A program made the position numbers and the translations under genes. A DNA stretch of 64,000 bases from Pollutimonas bauzanensis. GTDB lineage: Bacteria; Pseudomonadota; Gammaproteobacteria; Burkholderiales; Burkholderiaceae_B. The stretch covers positions 248,001 through 312,000 of the forward strand of contig NZ_FQXE01000003.1 of assembly GCF_900129885.1 (NCBI RefSeq). The letters run 5' to 3'. This document shows, in pieces, positions 1-8,617 of the stretch. The notes beneath the pieces are model-generated. The model ran no database searches. It was not told where the DNA came from and worked only from the letters and a program-made list of their open reading frames with translations. Every line of letters starts with the position of its first letter. The first letter of the stretch is position 1.

Positions 1-1055
1 AATTCACGCATACCGCCTTCCAGGTTGCGCCCTATAGCTCGTATATCGATCTGGCCGAGAAAATAAATCAGCTCACGCCAGGCGGCCATGCAAAGAAGAC
101 CGCCTTTTTCACCACTGGCGCCGAAGCGGTTGAAAACGCGATCAAGATTGCGCGCTGTGCGACTGGCCGCAGCGGCGTTATCGCATTCTCGGGCGCCTTC
201 CACGGCCGCACATTCATGGCCATGGCGCTGACCGGCAAGGTTCAGCCCTACAAGGCGGGCTTCGGCCCCATGCCGGCCGAGGTCTACCATGTGCCTTTCC
301 CATCCGCGCTGCATGGCATTTCGACGCAAGACTCCCTGCGCGCCATCGAGAATCTCTTCAAGGCCGATCTGGATCCGCAGCGTGTGGCGGCCATCATCAT
401 CGAACCGGTCCAGGGCGAAGGCGGCTTCAATGTGGCGCCGCCCGAGTTGCTGCATGCGCTGCGGGAATTATGCGATCGCCACGGCATTTTGTTCATCGCC
501 GATGAAGTGCAGACGGGCTTTGCGCGCACGGGAAAGATGTTTGCCATCGAACACGCCGGCGTCGTGCCCGACCTCATTATCATGGCCAAGAGTCTGGCGG
601 GCGGCATGCCGCTATCGGCAGTTTGCGGCCGCGCCGGGATCATGGACGCTCCGCCGCCCGGAGCATTGGGCGGCACCTATGCCGGCAACCCTCTGGCTTT
701 GGCGGCCGCGCAGGCTGTGCTGGAGATCATCGAAACCGAGCACCTGGCCGAGCGGGCCAAGCAGCTCGGTGAACGACTGCGCGAAACACTGGCATCGCTC
801 AAAGAGGTCACCCCGGAGATCGCCGAAATACGCGGACTGGGCGCCATGATAGCGGTAGAATTCCAGGATGCCGGAAGCGGCGAACCAAACCCCGCATTTG
901 CGCGCAAGGTCCAGGAGAAAGCACTGGAACAGGGGCTGATCCTGCTGACCTGCGGCACGCATGCCAATGTCGTGCGCTTCCTGTTCCCGCTCACAATAGA
1001 AGAAGACTTGTTGACAGAAGGCTTGCATATCCTGTCCACGGCCATACGTGTGTAG
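1..1055 (+). CDS. gabT: 4-aminobutyrate aminotransferase (5' end outside window)
   Basis: PLP-dependent class III aminotransferase that should move the amino group of GABA (or a similar omega-amino acid) to 2-oxoglutarate, giving succinate semialdehyde. The frame is open from base 3, so about 350 C-terminal residues are visible and the start lies before the window. Visible family motifs are TTGAEAVENAIK near the start, the PLP-contacting DEVQTGFARTG, and AKSLAGGMPL with the Schiff-base lysine. A polyamine-type ABC transporter begins 26 bp downstream on the same strand, which suggests uptake and breakdown of putrescine/GABA-type compounds. Exact substrate is inferred from family and context. 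Confidence 0.9.
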   Translation, partial: FTHTAFQVAPYSSYIDLAEKINQLTPGGHAKKTAFFTTGAEAVENAIKIARCATGRSGVIAFSGAFHGRTFMAMALTGKVQPYKAGFGPMPAEVYHVPFPSALHGISTQDSLRAIENLFKADLDPQRVAAIIIEPVQGEGGFNVAPPELLHALRELCDRHGILFIADEVQTGFARTGKMFAIEHAGVVPDLIIMAKSLAGGMPLSAVCGRAGIMDAPPPGALGGTYAGNPLALAAAQAVLEIIETEHLAERAKQLGERLRETLASLKEVTPEIAEIRGLGAMIAVEFQDAGSGEPNPAFARKVQEKALEQGLILLTCGTHANVVRFLFPLTIEEDLLTEGLHILSTAIRV

Positions 1056-1081
1056 AAAATGATATCGGGGGACATCCCAAG

Positions 1082-2197
1082 ATGGAGCATCAAAGCAGCC
1101 CTTCTGAAGCAGACGACAGCACGCCGCTCGTCAGCTTTCGCAACGTGCAAAAGTCCTACGATGGCGAAACGCTGGTCGTCAAGGATCTGAATCTGGATAT
1201 CCGCCACGGCGAGTTTCTGTCTTTGCTGGGGCCCTCCGGCTCAGGAAAAACGACCTGTCTCATGATGCTGGCCGGCTTCGAGTTCCCGACCAGCGGCGAA
1301 ATCATGCTCGACGGCCAGAGCCTGAATCGCGTGCCTCCGCACAAGCGCAATATCGGCATGGTTTTCCAGAACTATGCCCTCTTTCCGCACCTGACGGTAG
1401 AGAAGAATCTCGAGTATCCCCTGTCCGTTCGCAAAATGCCTGCCAAGGAGCGCGGGGAACGCATTGCAAAAGCGCTGGAGATGGTGCAAATGGGTTCGTT
1501 TTCCAGGCGCTATCCCAGGCAGCTATCCGGAGGGCAGCAGCAACGCATCGCCCTGGCGCGGGCACTGGTGTTCAACCCGAAACTGGTGCTCATGGACGAG
1601 CCGCTTGGCGCGCTGGACAAGCAGTTGCGCGAGCACATGCAGCTTGAACTGAAAGCCCTGCACCGCGCGCTGGGCATCACTTTTGTCTATGTGACCCATG
1701 ATCAAAGCGAAGCCTTGACCATGTCCGACCGCGTCGCCGTGTTTGACCAGGGCATCATCCAGCAGGTTTCCAGCGTGGATACGCTGTACGAGTCGCCATG
1801 CAATGCTTTTGTTTCGAGCTTCGTCGGCGACTGCAATAAATTCAGCGGCGTCGTCGTATCGGTGCAGGCCGGGCAGTGCGCCGTGCGGCTGGCCGACCAA
1901 GTCATACTTACCGCGATGAACATCAACGGCTTGTCGGCAGGGGCTTCCTGTGTGGTGGCAATACGCCCCGAACGCCTGCGCATCGTGGCGCAGCCGCAGC
2001 CCAACACATTGCCGGCGAAGACGCTGGACAAGGTCTATTTTGGCGATCATATCCGCCTGCGCTGCCAGGCGGGCGGCGAGCCCTCGGTATTCGTCAAGCT
2101 GGCGCTCGACGACCACGCAGACAATTCCTCGCTCGATCGAGGCGCGCCTGTATTCCTGCAGGCGGCGCCGCAGCATATCAGGGTGTTCAGCCCTTGA
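1082..2197 (+). CDS. Polyamine-type ABC transporter ATP-binding protein (PotA-like)
   Basis: Cytoplasmic ATPase subunit of a spermidine/putrescine-class importer, 371 residues. The Walker A motif GPSGSGKTT is at about residues 50-58, followed by a Q-loop in VFQNYALFPH, the ABC signature LSGGQQQRIA, Walker B LVLMDEP and the switch histidine in YVTHDQ. The C-terminal ~90 residues fit the TOBE regulatory domain typical of PotA. It lies between gabT and the binding-protein gene, in the order ATPase, binding protein, two permeases. The substrate cannot be fixed from sequence; putrescine, spermidine or GABA-like compounds are all possible. Confidence 0.92.
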   Translation: MEHQSSPSEADDSTPLVSFRNVQKSYDGETLVVKDLNLDIRHGEFLSLLGPSGSGKTTCLMMLAGFEFPTSGEIMLDGQSLNRVPPHKRNIGMVFQNYALFPHLTVEKNLEYPLSVRKMPAKERGERIAKALEMVQMGSFSRRYPRQLSGGQQQRIALARALVFNPKLVLMDEPLGALDKQLREHMQLELKALHRALGITFVYVTHDQSEALTMSDRVAVFDQGIIQQVSSVDTLYESPCNAFVSSFVGDCNKFSGVVVSVQAGQCAVRLADQVILTAMNINGLSAGASCVVAIRPERLRIVAQPQPNTLPAKTLDKVYFGDHIRLRCQAGGEPSVFVKLALDDHADNSSLDRGAPVFLQAAPQHIRVFSP

Positions 2198-2279
2198 CCA
2201 CGGGCCAGAGCGCCAGCCTCGCCCTTAAAGTCCTTTCCAGGGACGTTCTTGTCAATAATAGCAACTCACGGAGACAAAC

Positions 2280-3326
2280 ATGACAACACGAGCAAACCTC
2301 TATCGCGGCGGCCTCGCCGCCGTGCTGATGATCGCCGGCTGCAATATCGCCGCCGCGCGCGATTTGACCGTCGTCAACTTTGGCGGCGCCAATGGCGATG
2401 CGCAGAAAATCGCATTCGTCGAACCGGTGCAAAAAGAATTGGGCATCAATATAATCTCCGTTGCCTATAACGGCGAACAGGCCAAGGTCAAAGCCATGGT
2501 CGAAACCAACAACGTCGTCTGGGACGCCGTTGAAGTGGAAACGGCCGACCTCGGGCGCGGTTGCGACGAGGGCCTGTATGAACGGCTGGATTGGTCGAAA
2601 ATCGGCAACAAGGACGACTTCATTCCTGAAGCCATTCACGACTGTGGCGTGGGCGCATTTGTCTGGTCGACCGCGCTGGCCTACAACACCAAGGCGCTCA
2701 AGGCTAACCCCAATAGCTGGGCGGATTTCTGGGATGTGAAGAAGTTTCCGGGCAAGCGCGGCATGCGCAAGGGAGCGCGCTACAACCTTGAATTCGCCCT
2801 CATGGCGGACGGCGTCGCGCCCAACGATGTCTATACCGTGCTTTCAACACCCGAAGGCGTGGATCGCGCGTTCAAGAAACTGGACGAGCTCAAGCCCAGC
2901 ATCCAGTGGTGGGAGGCGGGCGCGCAGCCTGTGCAGATGCTCGCGGCGGGAGATGTCGTTATGTCCACGGCCTACAACGGACGAATTGACGCGGCCAACC
3001 GCGAAGGCCAGGCCATGAAAGTCGTCTGGAATGAGAGTATCTATGACCTGGACTACTGGGTCATCCCAAAGGGCAGTCCCAATAAAGCGCTGGCGGAGCA
3101 ATTCATTCAATACGCCTCTTCGGCGCCTGCGCAGGCCGTCTACGCCCAGCACATTGCCTATGGCCCCATAAACAAACATGCCATCGAGAAGGTCGACCCC
3201 AAGCTCCTGGCCGATATGCCTACCGCGCCGGAAAACATGAAGAGCGCTCTGCTCTCGAGCTATGACTTCTGGGCCGATCACGGCGAAGAGCTGGATCAGC
3301 GCTTCTCGGCCTGGTCTACCCGTTGA
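2280..3326 (+). CDS. ABC transporter substrate-binding protein, spermidine/putrescine type
   Basis: Periplasmic solute-binding protein of the PotD/PotF type (SBP_bac_8 fold), 348 residues. The N-terminus has a hydrophobic export signal. It could be cut after the AAA at about residue 26 (before RDLTVVNFGG), or be a lipoprotein, since IAGC at about residue 20 matches a lipobox; I cannot decide between the two. The mature start DLTVVNFGGANGDAQK is typical of the family. ATG is preceded by CGGAGAC. It should deliver the ligand to the two permeases that follow directly. Confidence 0.9.
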   Translation: MTTRANLYRGGLAAVLMIAGCNIAAARDLTVVNFGGANGDAQKIAFVEPVQKELGINIISVAYNGEQAKVKAMVETNNVVWDAVEVETADLGRGCDEGLYERLDWSKIGNKDDFIPEAIHDCGVGAFVWSTALAYNTKALKANPNSWADFWDVKKFPGKRGMRKGARYNLEFALMADGVAPNDVYTVLSTPEGVDRAFKKLDELKPSIQWWEAGAQPVQMLAAGDVVMSTAYNGRIDAANREGQAMKVVWNESIYDLDYWVIPKGSPNKALAEQFIQYASSAPAQAVYAQHIAYGPINKHAIEKVDPKLLADMPTAPENMKSALLSSYDFWADHGEELDQRFSAWSTR

Positions 3327-3394
3327 CAGGCCAGCGCATCTCCGGGCCGGGGCCTGTCCTTGCCATGAGCAAGGACAGCCAACCAGGGACTATC

Positions 3395-4645
3395 ATGACC
3401 GCAACAATGACAAGCAGCGCCGTGCTGGCAACTAAAAGAGCCATGGCGGCAACGGACAGAAGACGGAAATGGAAAGCCTTCGCGCTGATCTCGCCGCTGG
3501 CGATTTTTCTGCTGGCGATCTTCATTATTCCCATTTCCATGCTATTGCACCGTGCGGTGGACAATCCCGAAGTCATTCAGCAGCTCCCGCGCACATTGAC
3601 CGCGCTCGAAAACTGGCGTGGTGAAAGCACGCCCGGCGCGGACTGCTATGCGGCGCTGATGGAAGACCTCCTGCAGGCAAAGGACCGGTCAGGCACAGGC
3701 AGCCTTGCGCGCAGGCTGAATTACGAGATCGCCGGCTATCGCAGCCTTATCTTCAAAACCATACGGCACCTGCCCTTCGACACAGATCACGCTCTCGGCA
3801 GCAATGAAATAAAGGGCAGGATGCTCGATATCGACAAACGCTGGGGTGAACCGGAATACTGGCAGGCGATCGCGAATAACAAATCGTCCTACTCCAGCTA
3901 TTATCTGTTGGCGTCGCTGGACCTGAAAAAAGAACCGGATGGTTCAATCGCCAGGGTACCGCCCGCAACGTCTGCATTCCTTGAAATATTCCGGCGCACT
4001 TTCGCGATCAGCGCCATCGTAACCCTGCTGACACTGGCCCTGGGCTTTCCGCTGGCCTATTGGATCGCCTCCCTGCCCAAGCGCAAGGCCAATCTGGTCA
4101 TGATCTTTATCCTCATTCCATTCTGGACATCGATACTGGTTCGCATCGCGGCCTGGATCGTTTTGCTCCAGCGCCAGGGGCTGGTGAACAAGACCTTGAT
4201 GGGGCTGGGCGCCACCGATACCCCGGTGGAACTGCTGTTCAACCGCACGGGCGTCTACATTGCCATGACGCATATCCTGCTGCCCTTCATGATCCTGCCT
4301 CTGTACAGCGTGATGCAATCCGTGCCTTCCACTTATCAGCGCGCCGCCGTGTCGCTGGGCAGCCATCCCTTCTCGGCGTTCTGGCGGGTCTATGTGCCAC
4401 AAACCTATCCCGGAATCGGCGCGGGCACGCTGCTGGTTTTCATCATTGCCGTGGGGTACTACATCACGCCGGCGCTGCTGGGCGGCGCGGACGACCAGAT
4501 GATCAGCTATTACGTCGCTTATTTCACCAACCAGACCATCAATTGGGGTATGGCCAGCGCGCTCGGCTTTCTGCTGCTGGTGGGCACATTGCTGCTGTAT
4601 TTCCTCTACCGGCGGCTTTCAGGTCGTGAACTGGGGCTGGGCTGA
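3395..4645 (+). CDS. ABC transporter permease, PotB-like, with long N-terminal insertion
   Basis: Inner-membrane permease of the polyamine-type importer, about 416 residues. The ATG at 3395 is chosen because AGGGAC lies just upstream; in-frame starts at 3323 (TTG) and 3365 (ATG) also exist. After the first membrane helix (about residues 26-50) comes a stretch of roughly 140 residues without membrane helices, then the standard MetI-type core with the EAA-loop region around AAVSLGSHPFSAFWRVYVPQ. Such a long extracytoplasmic insertion is absent from the short PotB of enterobacteria but occurs in some members of this transporter class. Confidence 0.88.
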   Translation: MTATMTSSAVLATKRAMAATDRRRKWKAFALISPLAIFLLAIFIIPISMLLHRAVDNPEVIQQLPRTLTALENWRGESTPGADCYAALMEDLLQAKDRSGTGSLARRLNYEIAGYRSLIFKTIRHLPFDTDHALGSNEIKGRMLDIDKRWGEPEYWQAIANNKSSYSSYYLLASLDLKKEPDGSIARVPPATSAFLEIFRRTFAISAIVTLLTLALGFPLAYWIASLPKRKANLVMIFILIPFWTSILVRIAAWIVLLQRQGLVNKTLMGLGATDTPVELLFNRTGVYIAMTHILLPFMILPLYSVMQSVPSTYQRAAVSLGSHPFSAFWRVYVPQTYPGIGAGTLLVFIIAVGYYITPALLGGADDQMISYYVAYFTNQTINWGMASALGFLLLVGTLLLYFLYRRLSGRELGLG

Positions 4646-4648
4646 GCC

Positions 4649-5497
4649 ATGAATATGCGCACACCGCTGTTTCCGCCACACACCTCTCCGGCCGAGCGCC
4701 TGTGGTACTACCTTCATCGCGCCTTTTGCGCGCTGGTGCTGGTGTTCCTGTTGCTGCCCATCCTCGTCATCATCCCACTGTCGTTCAGCGACAGCACCTT
4801 GCTGCTCTATCCGATACCCGCGTTCTCGCTCAAGTGGTATCACGCCCTGTTCGAATCGGATTCCTGGATGCGGGCGGCAAAAAACAGCTTTATTGTGGCG
4901 CCCAGCGCGACCATCATCGCGACAGTGCTCGGTACACTGGCAGCGGTCGGCCTGCATAAAGTGCAATTCATGGGAAAAAGCCTGCTGATGGCTATATTGA
5001 TTTCCCCGATGATTGTGCCGCTAGTCGTAGTCGGACTCGGTATATACCTGTTCTACGCTCCGTATGGCATCGCGAGCTCCTACACCGGCCTGATCCTAGC
5101 CCATGCCGCGCTGGGGGCCCCTTTCGTTCTCACGACCGTGCTGGCCACACTGCAGGTCTTCGACGACAATCTGCTGCGCGCCGCCTATAGCCTGGGCGCG
5201 AACCCGATCAAGGCATTCTTCACGGTGACCCTGCCGATGATCGCGCCGGGCGTGATTGCCGGCGCGCTCTTCGCATTCGCCACCTCGTTCGATGAAGTCG
5301 TGGTAACGCTCTTTCTCGCGGGGCCTGAACAGGTCACTCTGCCGCGCCAGATGTTCACCGGCATACGCGAGAACATCAGCCCGATAATCGCCGCCGTTGC
5401 AACGATATTGATCGTCTTCTCGACCGGCCTGCTGCTGACACTTGAATGGCTGCGTTCACGCAGCCAGATGGCGGCAACCGCCAAGCACCGCCAGTGA
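4649..5497 (+). CDS. ABC transporter permease, PotC-like
   Basis: Second inner-membrane subunit of the same importer, 282 residues, starting 3 bp after the PotB-like stop. It has six predicted membrane helices and the EAA-type loop AAYSLGANPIKAFFTVTLPM that docks with the ATPase. The cluster gabT, ATPase, binding protein, permease, permease ends here; the next gene lies more than 500 bp away on the opposite strand, so this is the probable end of the transcription unit. I see no strong intrinsic terminator directly after the stop codon. Confidence 0.9.
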   Translation: MNMRTPLFPPHTSPAERLWYYLHRAFCALVLVFLLLPILVIIPLSFSDSTLLLYPIPAFSLKWYHALFESDSWMRAAKNSFIVAPSATIIATVLGTLAAVGLHKVQFMGKSLLMAILISPMIVPLVVVGLGIYLFYAPYGIASSYTGLILAHAALGAPFVLTTVLATLQVFDDNLLRAAYSLGANPIKAFFTVTLPMIAPGVIAGALFAFATSFDEVVVTLFLAGPEQVTLPRQMFTGIRENISPIIAAVATILIVFSTGLLLTLEWLRSRSQMAATAKHRQ

Positions 5498-5533
5498 ACA
5501 CTGACCCAAAAAAAATGTAAACGTGCCGGCCGT

Positions 5534-5687
5534 AAGATACCAGCGCTCGTCCAATAAGCCGATTGCCAGGCCCGATATCAGCCGCCATCCGACACAACCG
5601 ATACCAGGCCCGATACGAGCCGCTGTCCGACAAACCCGATTGCCAAGCCCGATACCAGCGTCCGTCCAGTCAACCAATTGTCCAGGC
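5534..5687. repeat. Four imperfect tandem repeats of 38-39 bp
   Basis: Four head-to-tail copies at 5534-5571, 5572-5609, 5610-5648 and 5649-5687, lengths 38, 38, 39 and 39 bp. Each starts with (c/a)(c/a)GATA(C/T)(C/G)AG and ends with CCA(A/G)GC. Copies differ at many positions, so the array is old or poorly constrained. The units abut with no spacers, which rules out a CRISPR. It lies in the gene-free gap after the polyamine importer and directly abuts the inverted-repeat element. Short open frames crossing it look spurious. Confidence 0.75.
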
Positions 5688-5911
5688 GCCGTGGGCGGGT
5701 GTGGGTTGGGCGAAAGTTTGAGCAAGCCGCGCAGGCGGCCTGTTTCGGGGAGGCAAGCCCGCGCTTGTGTGAGCGGGACGCTTACGGACAGCCGGGGGCT
5801 GTCCGTTCCGCGAGTTCGCGGGCGCCCCGAAACAGGTTGACTGCGCGGGCAGTCACGGGCGAAGCCCGGGACCGCAGCGATATTGAGCCCAACCCACACC
5901 CGCCCACGGCG
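5687..5911. repeat. 225-bp nested inverted-repeat element
   Basis: The ends are a perfect 25-bp inverted repeat (5687-5711 against 5887-5911). Inside lie further perfect arms: CCTGTTTCGGGG (5739-5750) with its complement at 5825-5836, a central ACGGACAGCC/GGCTGTCCGT hairpin (5784-5806), CCGCGA/TCGCGG (5808-5821), and TGACTGC/GCAGTCA followed by GGGC/GCCC near 5839-5870. The whole can fold into a long stem with several side hairpins. No convincing gene lies in it. It resembles a small non-autonomous mobile element or a structured intergenic repeat; which one cannot be told from one copy. Confidence 0.75.
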
Positions 5912-5986
5912 ACGGGTTAAGAACTAGACCACCCATACAACCCCACGGCGCCGGGTCAAAAAATCCACTAACCCACGGCGCCGGGT
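5903..5986. repeat. Three direct copies of a 15-bp GC-rich motif
   Basis: CCCACGGCGCCGGGT occurs exactly at 5942-5956 and 5972-5986, and with one change (GAC for GCC) at 5903-5917. The core CGGCGCCG is itself palindromic. The first copy overlaps the right arm of the inverted-repeat element, and an inverted form (GGCGCCGTGGG) occurs in its left arm. The rest of the gap, up to the end of the Bug-protein gene at 6052, shows nothing else I can identify. Confidence 0.6.
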
Positions 5987-6051
5987 TGGAGAAAAGCAAC
6001 TCGCACCAATCCAAGAGCCCCGATTCAAGAACACATCTCAAGAACCTCGAA

Positions 6052-7041
6052 TCAATCCACCGATACCTTGGCCGAAGTAATCACCTTGGCCCATTTTTCG
6101 GTTTCGCTCTGGATGAACTTGGCGAAGTCTTCGGACGTGCCGCCCGCTGCCTGGCCGCCCGTCATCTCGAACGCCTTCAACACCTCGGGCTTCTTGAGGA
6201 TATTGTTGAACGCGACATTGAGCTTCTGGACAATGGCGTCCGGCGTGCCGGCGGGGGCGATCACGCCTTGCCAGTTGTACGACTCGAAGCCGGCGAGCCC
6301 GGATTCCGCCATCGTCGGCACATTGGGCAGCAAGGCCAGGCGCTTGGCGCTCGTCACCGCCAGCGGGTGAACCTTCTTGGCGTCAATCGCCGGCATGGCG
6401 GCATAGCCCATTTCAAACATCATATCGATATGGCCGGCCATCAGGTCCGTCGATGCCGGGGCGCCGCCCTTATAGGGCACATGCGATAGCTGGATGCCCG
6501 CTTCCGAGGCGAACAGCTCGCCCGACAAATGGTGAGCCCCGCCCACGCCCGACGACCCGAACGTAAGGCGGCCCGGATCCTTCTTGGCCAGTTCCACCAG
6601 ATCCTGCACGGACTTCACCGGAACCTCGTTGTTGACGCTCAGGATCAAAGGGCTTTCTTCCACCAGAATGACCGGAACGAGGTCTTTCTGGACGTTGTAA
6701 GGCACGTTTTTCGGCATTAGGGTCGGATTCACCGACAGGGGCGCGAGATTGCCGCTGCCTATGGTGTAGCCATCAGGCTTGGACTTGGCAACATAGGCTG
6801 TGCCGATGACGCCGCCGGCGCCGGCCTTGTTTTCGACAACCACGCTGGTCTTGAGCTCATCGGCCAGTTCGCGCGCGAGCAAACGCATGCGCGTATCCGC
6901 GAAACCGCCCGCGGCATAGGGCACGACGAAGGTAATGGGCTTGGACGGCCATGCTTCATCGGCATGGGACAGGCCGGGCGCCAAGGCAGCGCACAGCGTG
7001 CCGAGCAGGGCGGTTGCGCCCATTTTCTTGAAAAAAGACAT
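6052..7041 (-). CDS. Bug-family tripartite tricarboxylate transporter substrate-binding protein
   Basis: Periplasmic binding protein of the Bug (TctC) family, 329 residues, greatly expanded in Bordetella-like bacteria. The start at 7041 gives a normal export signal (KKMGATALLGTLCAALAPGLSHA) and follows AAGAGA; a longer frame begins at 7131 but lacks support. Family landmarks are WPSKPITFVVPYAAGG just after the signal, and the central VGGAHHLSGE. Members bind carboxylates or other small metabolites. No TctA/TctB membrane subunits are adjacent, so it is an orphan receptor and the ligand is unknown. Confidence 0.9.
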   Translation of the reverse strand: MSFFKKMGATALLGTLCAALAPGLSHADEAWPSKPITFVVPYAAGGFADTRMRLLARELADELKTSVVVENKAGAGGVIGTAYVAKSKPDGYTIGSGNLAPLSVNPTLMPKNVPYNVQKDLVPVILVEESPLILSVNNEVPVKSVQDLVELAKKDPGRLTFGSSGVGGAHHLSGELFASEAGIQLSHVPYKGGAPASTDLMAGHIDMMFEMGYAAMPAIDAKKVHPLAVTSAKRLALLPNVPTMAESGLAGFESYNWQGVIAPAGTPDAIVQKLNVAFNNILKKPEVLKAFEMTGGQAAGGTSEDFAKFIQSETEKWAKVITSAKVSVD

Positions 7042-7156
7042 TTGTTTCTCTTGAAAGCTAGTGGAAAAAATAACAAGGGCGGCGCGAACGCCGCCTAGGG
7101 TAATCCCGTGCTTGACGGAATTATCCGGCAAGTGTAAATGAGACCGGGGCGGGCGT

Positions 7157-7636
7157 CTACTTCTGGCGCCGGTATACCAGCGCGATGCGTGCGAAGGCCA
7201 CCTGCAGTTCCCGCGTGCCAGCCTGGAATACGACCGGCCGCCCCTTGCTGGTGAAGCACACCAGGCGCTTGGACGCCACCAGCGGAATGAACTTGGCGAA
7301 CTGGATGTCTTCCCAGGCGACTTCGCGCCGCGAAATCCATGTCTGCTCTATGCCGCGGTGCGTAATGCGCGTTTCGGAAACCAGCATATAGCGCGCCAGC
7401 ACGACCAATGCCACGAAACACAGCAGAATGCTGCCCGCGACCATGGGGCTCACCGTTTTTCCGGCCGGGCCGGCCGCGGTGTGGGCGATCATCAGGCCGA
7501 TGAAGCCAAGAACCAGCCAGGCCAGGATCTTGATCCATGCGGGCCATGCGACGCCCCGCAGGGGCAGGGGGCCGATGGCCTCAAGAAGCTGCGAGCGCTC
7601 TTCCTCGCTGGGCGTATGTTGCGTCGAAAATATCAC
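7157..7636 (-). CDS. Small membrane protein with PH-like C-terminal region (unknown function)
   Basis: About 159 residues, read from GTG at 7636, whose G is shared with the TAG stop of the HMG-CoA lyase gene, so translation is probably coupled. There are two adjacent membrane segments (about residues 32-50 and 62-85), followed by a soluble C-terminal region (RITHRGIEQTWISRREVAWEDI) that looks like the PH-type domains of small bacterial membrane proteins. I do not recognise a characterised homologue, and no enzymatic motif is visible. Confidence 0.72.
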   Translation of the reverse strand: MIFSTQHTPSEEERSQLLEAIGPLPLRGVAWPAWIKILAWLVLGFIGLMIAHTAAGPAGKTVSPMVAGSILLCFVALVVLARYMLVSETRITHRGIEQTWISRREVAWEDIQFAKFIPLVASKRLVCFTSKGRPVVFQAGTRELQVAFARIALVYRRQK

Positions 7637-8544
7637 TAGGCAGCCTTGCGCGCGGCCAGGGCATTGCCCGCGCGGCTCGAAGACTTGTGCCCGATATGGC
7701 CGGAGATCCATTGCCCGGTATCGACGACGGCATCGAGATCTATGCCGGTATCGATATCCAGCCCGCGCAGCATATAGAGCACGTCTTCGGTGGCGACATT
7801 GCCGGTCGCGCCCTTGGCGTAGGGACAGCCGCCCAGGCCGCCGACCGAGGAATGGAAAATCGAGATTCCGGCTTCCATCGCCGCCAGGATATTGGCCAGC
7901 GACTGGCCGTAGGTATCGTGGAAATGGCCCGATATGCGGGCCGGATCGACGATTTCGGTGACGGCGCGCATGACCTGCCCGACGCGCAGCGCGGTGCCGA
8001 CCCCTATGGTGTCGGCGACATCGATTTCATCGCAGCCCAAGGCCAGCATGCGCCTGGCGACGTCGACCACCGACGCTATGGGAGTTTCGCCCTGGTAAGG
8101 GCAGCCCAGGGCGCAGCTGATGCTGCCGCGCAGGCGCAGCCCGGCGGCCTTGGCCGCCTGGGCCACGGGCTCGAAGCGGGTGATCGACTCGGCGATCGAG
8201 CAATTGATATTCTTCTGCGAAAAGGCTTCGCTGGCGGCGCCGAAAATCACCACTTCATCGATGCCGGCGGCCAGGGCGCCTTCGAAACCGCGCAGATTGG
8301 GCGTGAGGGCGGAATAAATGGTGCCGGGCCGGCGCTGGATGCCCGCCATGACCTCGGCGCCGTCAGCCATTTGCGGCACCCATTTGGGCGAAACGAAAGA
8401 CACGGCCTCGATATTGGGAAAACCGGCCTGCGACAAGCGGTCGATGAGTTCGATTTTCACCGGCGTGGCGATGAATTCTTTTTCATTTTGCAGCCCATCG
8501 CGCGGAGAGACCTCGACGATTTTGACTTTACTCGGCAAAGACAT
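7636..8544 (-). CDS. mvaB: Hydroxymethylglutaryl-CoA lyase
   Basis: Cleaves 3-hydroxy-3-methylglutaryl-CoA to acetoacetate and acetyl-CoA, the last step of leucine breakdown. 302 residues of the HMGL-like TIM barrel. Key residues are visible: R15-D16 in SPRDGLQNE, metal-binding H207 and H209 in GHFHDTYG, catalytic C240 in the GLGGCPYAKG signature, and N249. ATG 8544 is preceded by AAGGAA at good spacing; a TTG 30 bp upstream is less likely. The rest of a leucine pathway is not in the window. Confidence 0.95.
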   Translation of the reverse strand: MSLPSKVKIVEVSPRDGLQNEKEFIATPVKIELIDRLSQAGFPNIEAVSFVSPKWVPQMADGAEVMAGIQRRPGTIYSALTPNLRGFEGALAAGIDEVVIFGAASEAFSQKNINCSIAESITRFEPVAQAAKAAGLRLRGSISCALGCPYQGETPIASVVDVARRMLALGCDEIDVADTIGVGTALRVGQVMRAVTEIVDPARISGHFHDTYGQSLANILAAMEAGISIFHSSVGGLGGCPYAKGATGNVATEDVLYMLRGLDIDTGIDLDAVVDTGQWISGHIGHKSSSRAGNALAARKAA

Positions 8545-8617
8545 GGAAATATTCCTTGGTATGGTTGCAGGCAATGGCGGATATCATAAAGCGTGCCGCG
8601 GCGTGGCACCACTCTTG

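Noticed and set aside
5534-5687. Possible CRISPR array
   Set aside because: Units of 38-39 bp follow each other without unique spacers, and repeat copies differ too much from each other.
5456-5899. Open frames of 80-147 codons in the 5.5-6.0 kb gap
   Set aside because: They cross tandem and inverted repeats on both strands, have no ribosome site or recognisable protein features, and arise from high GC content.
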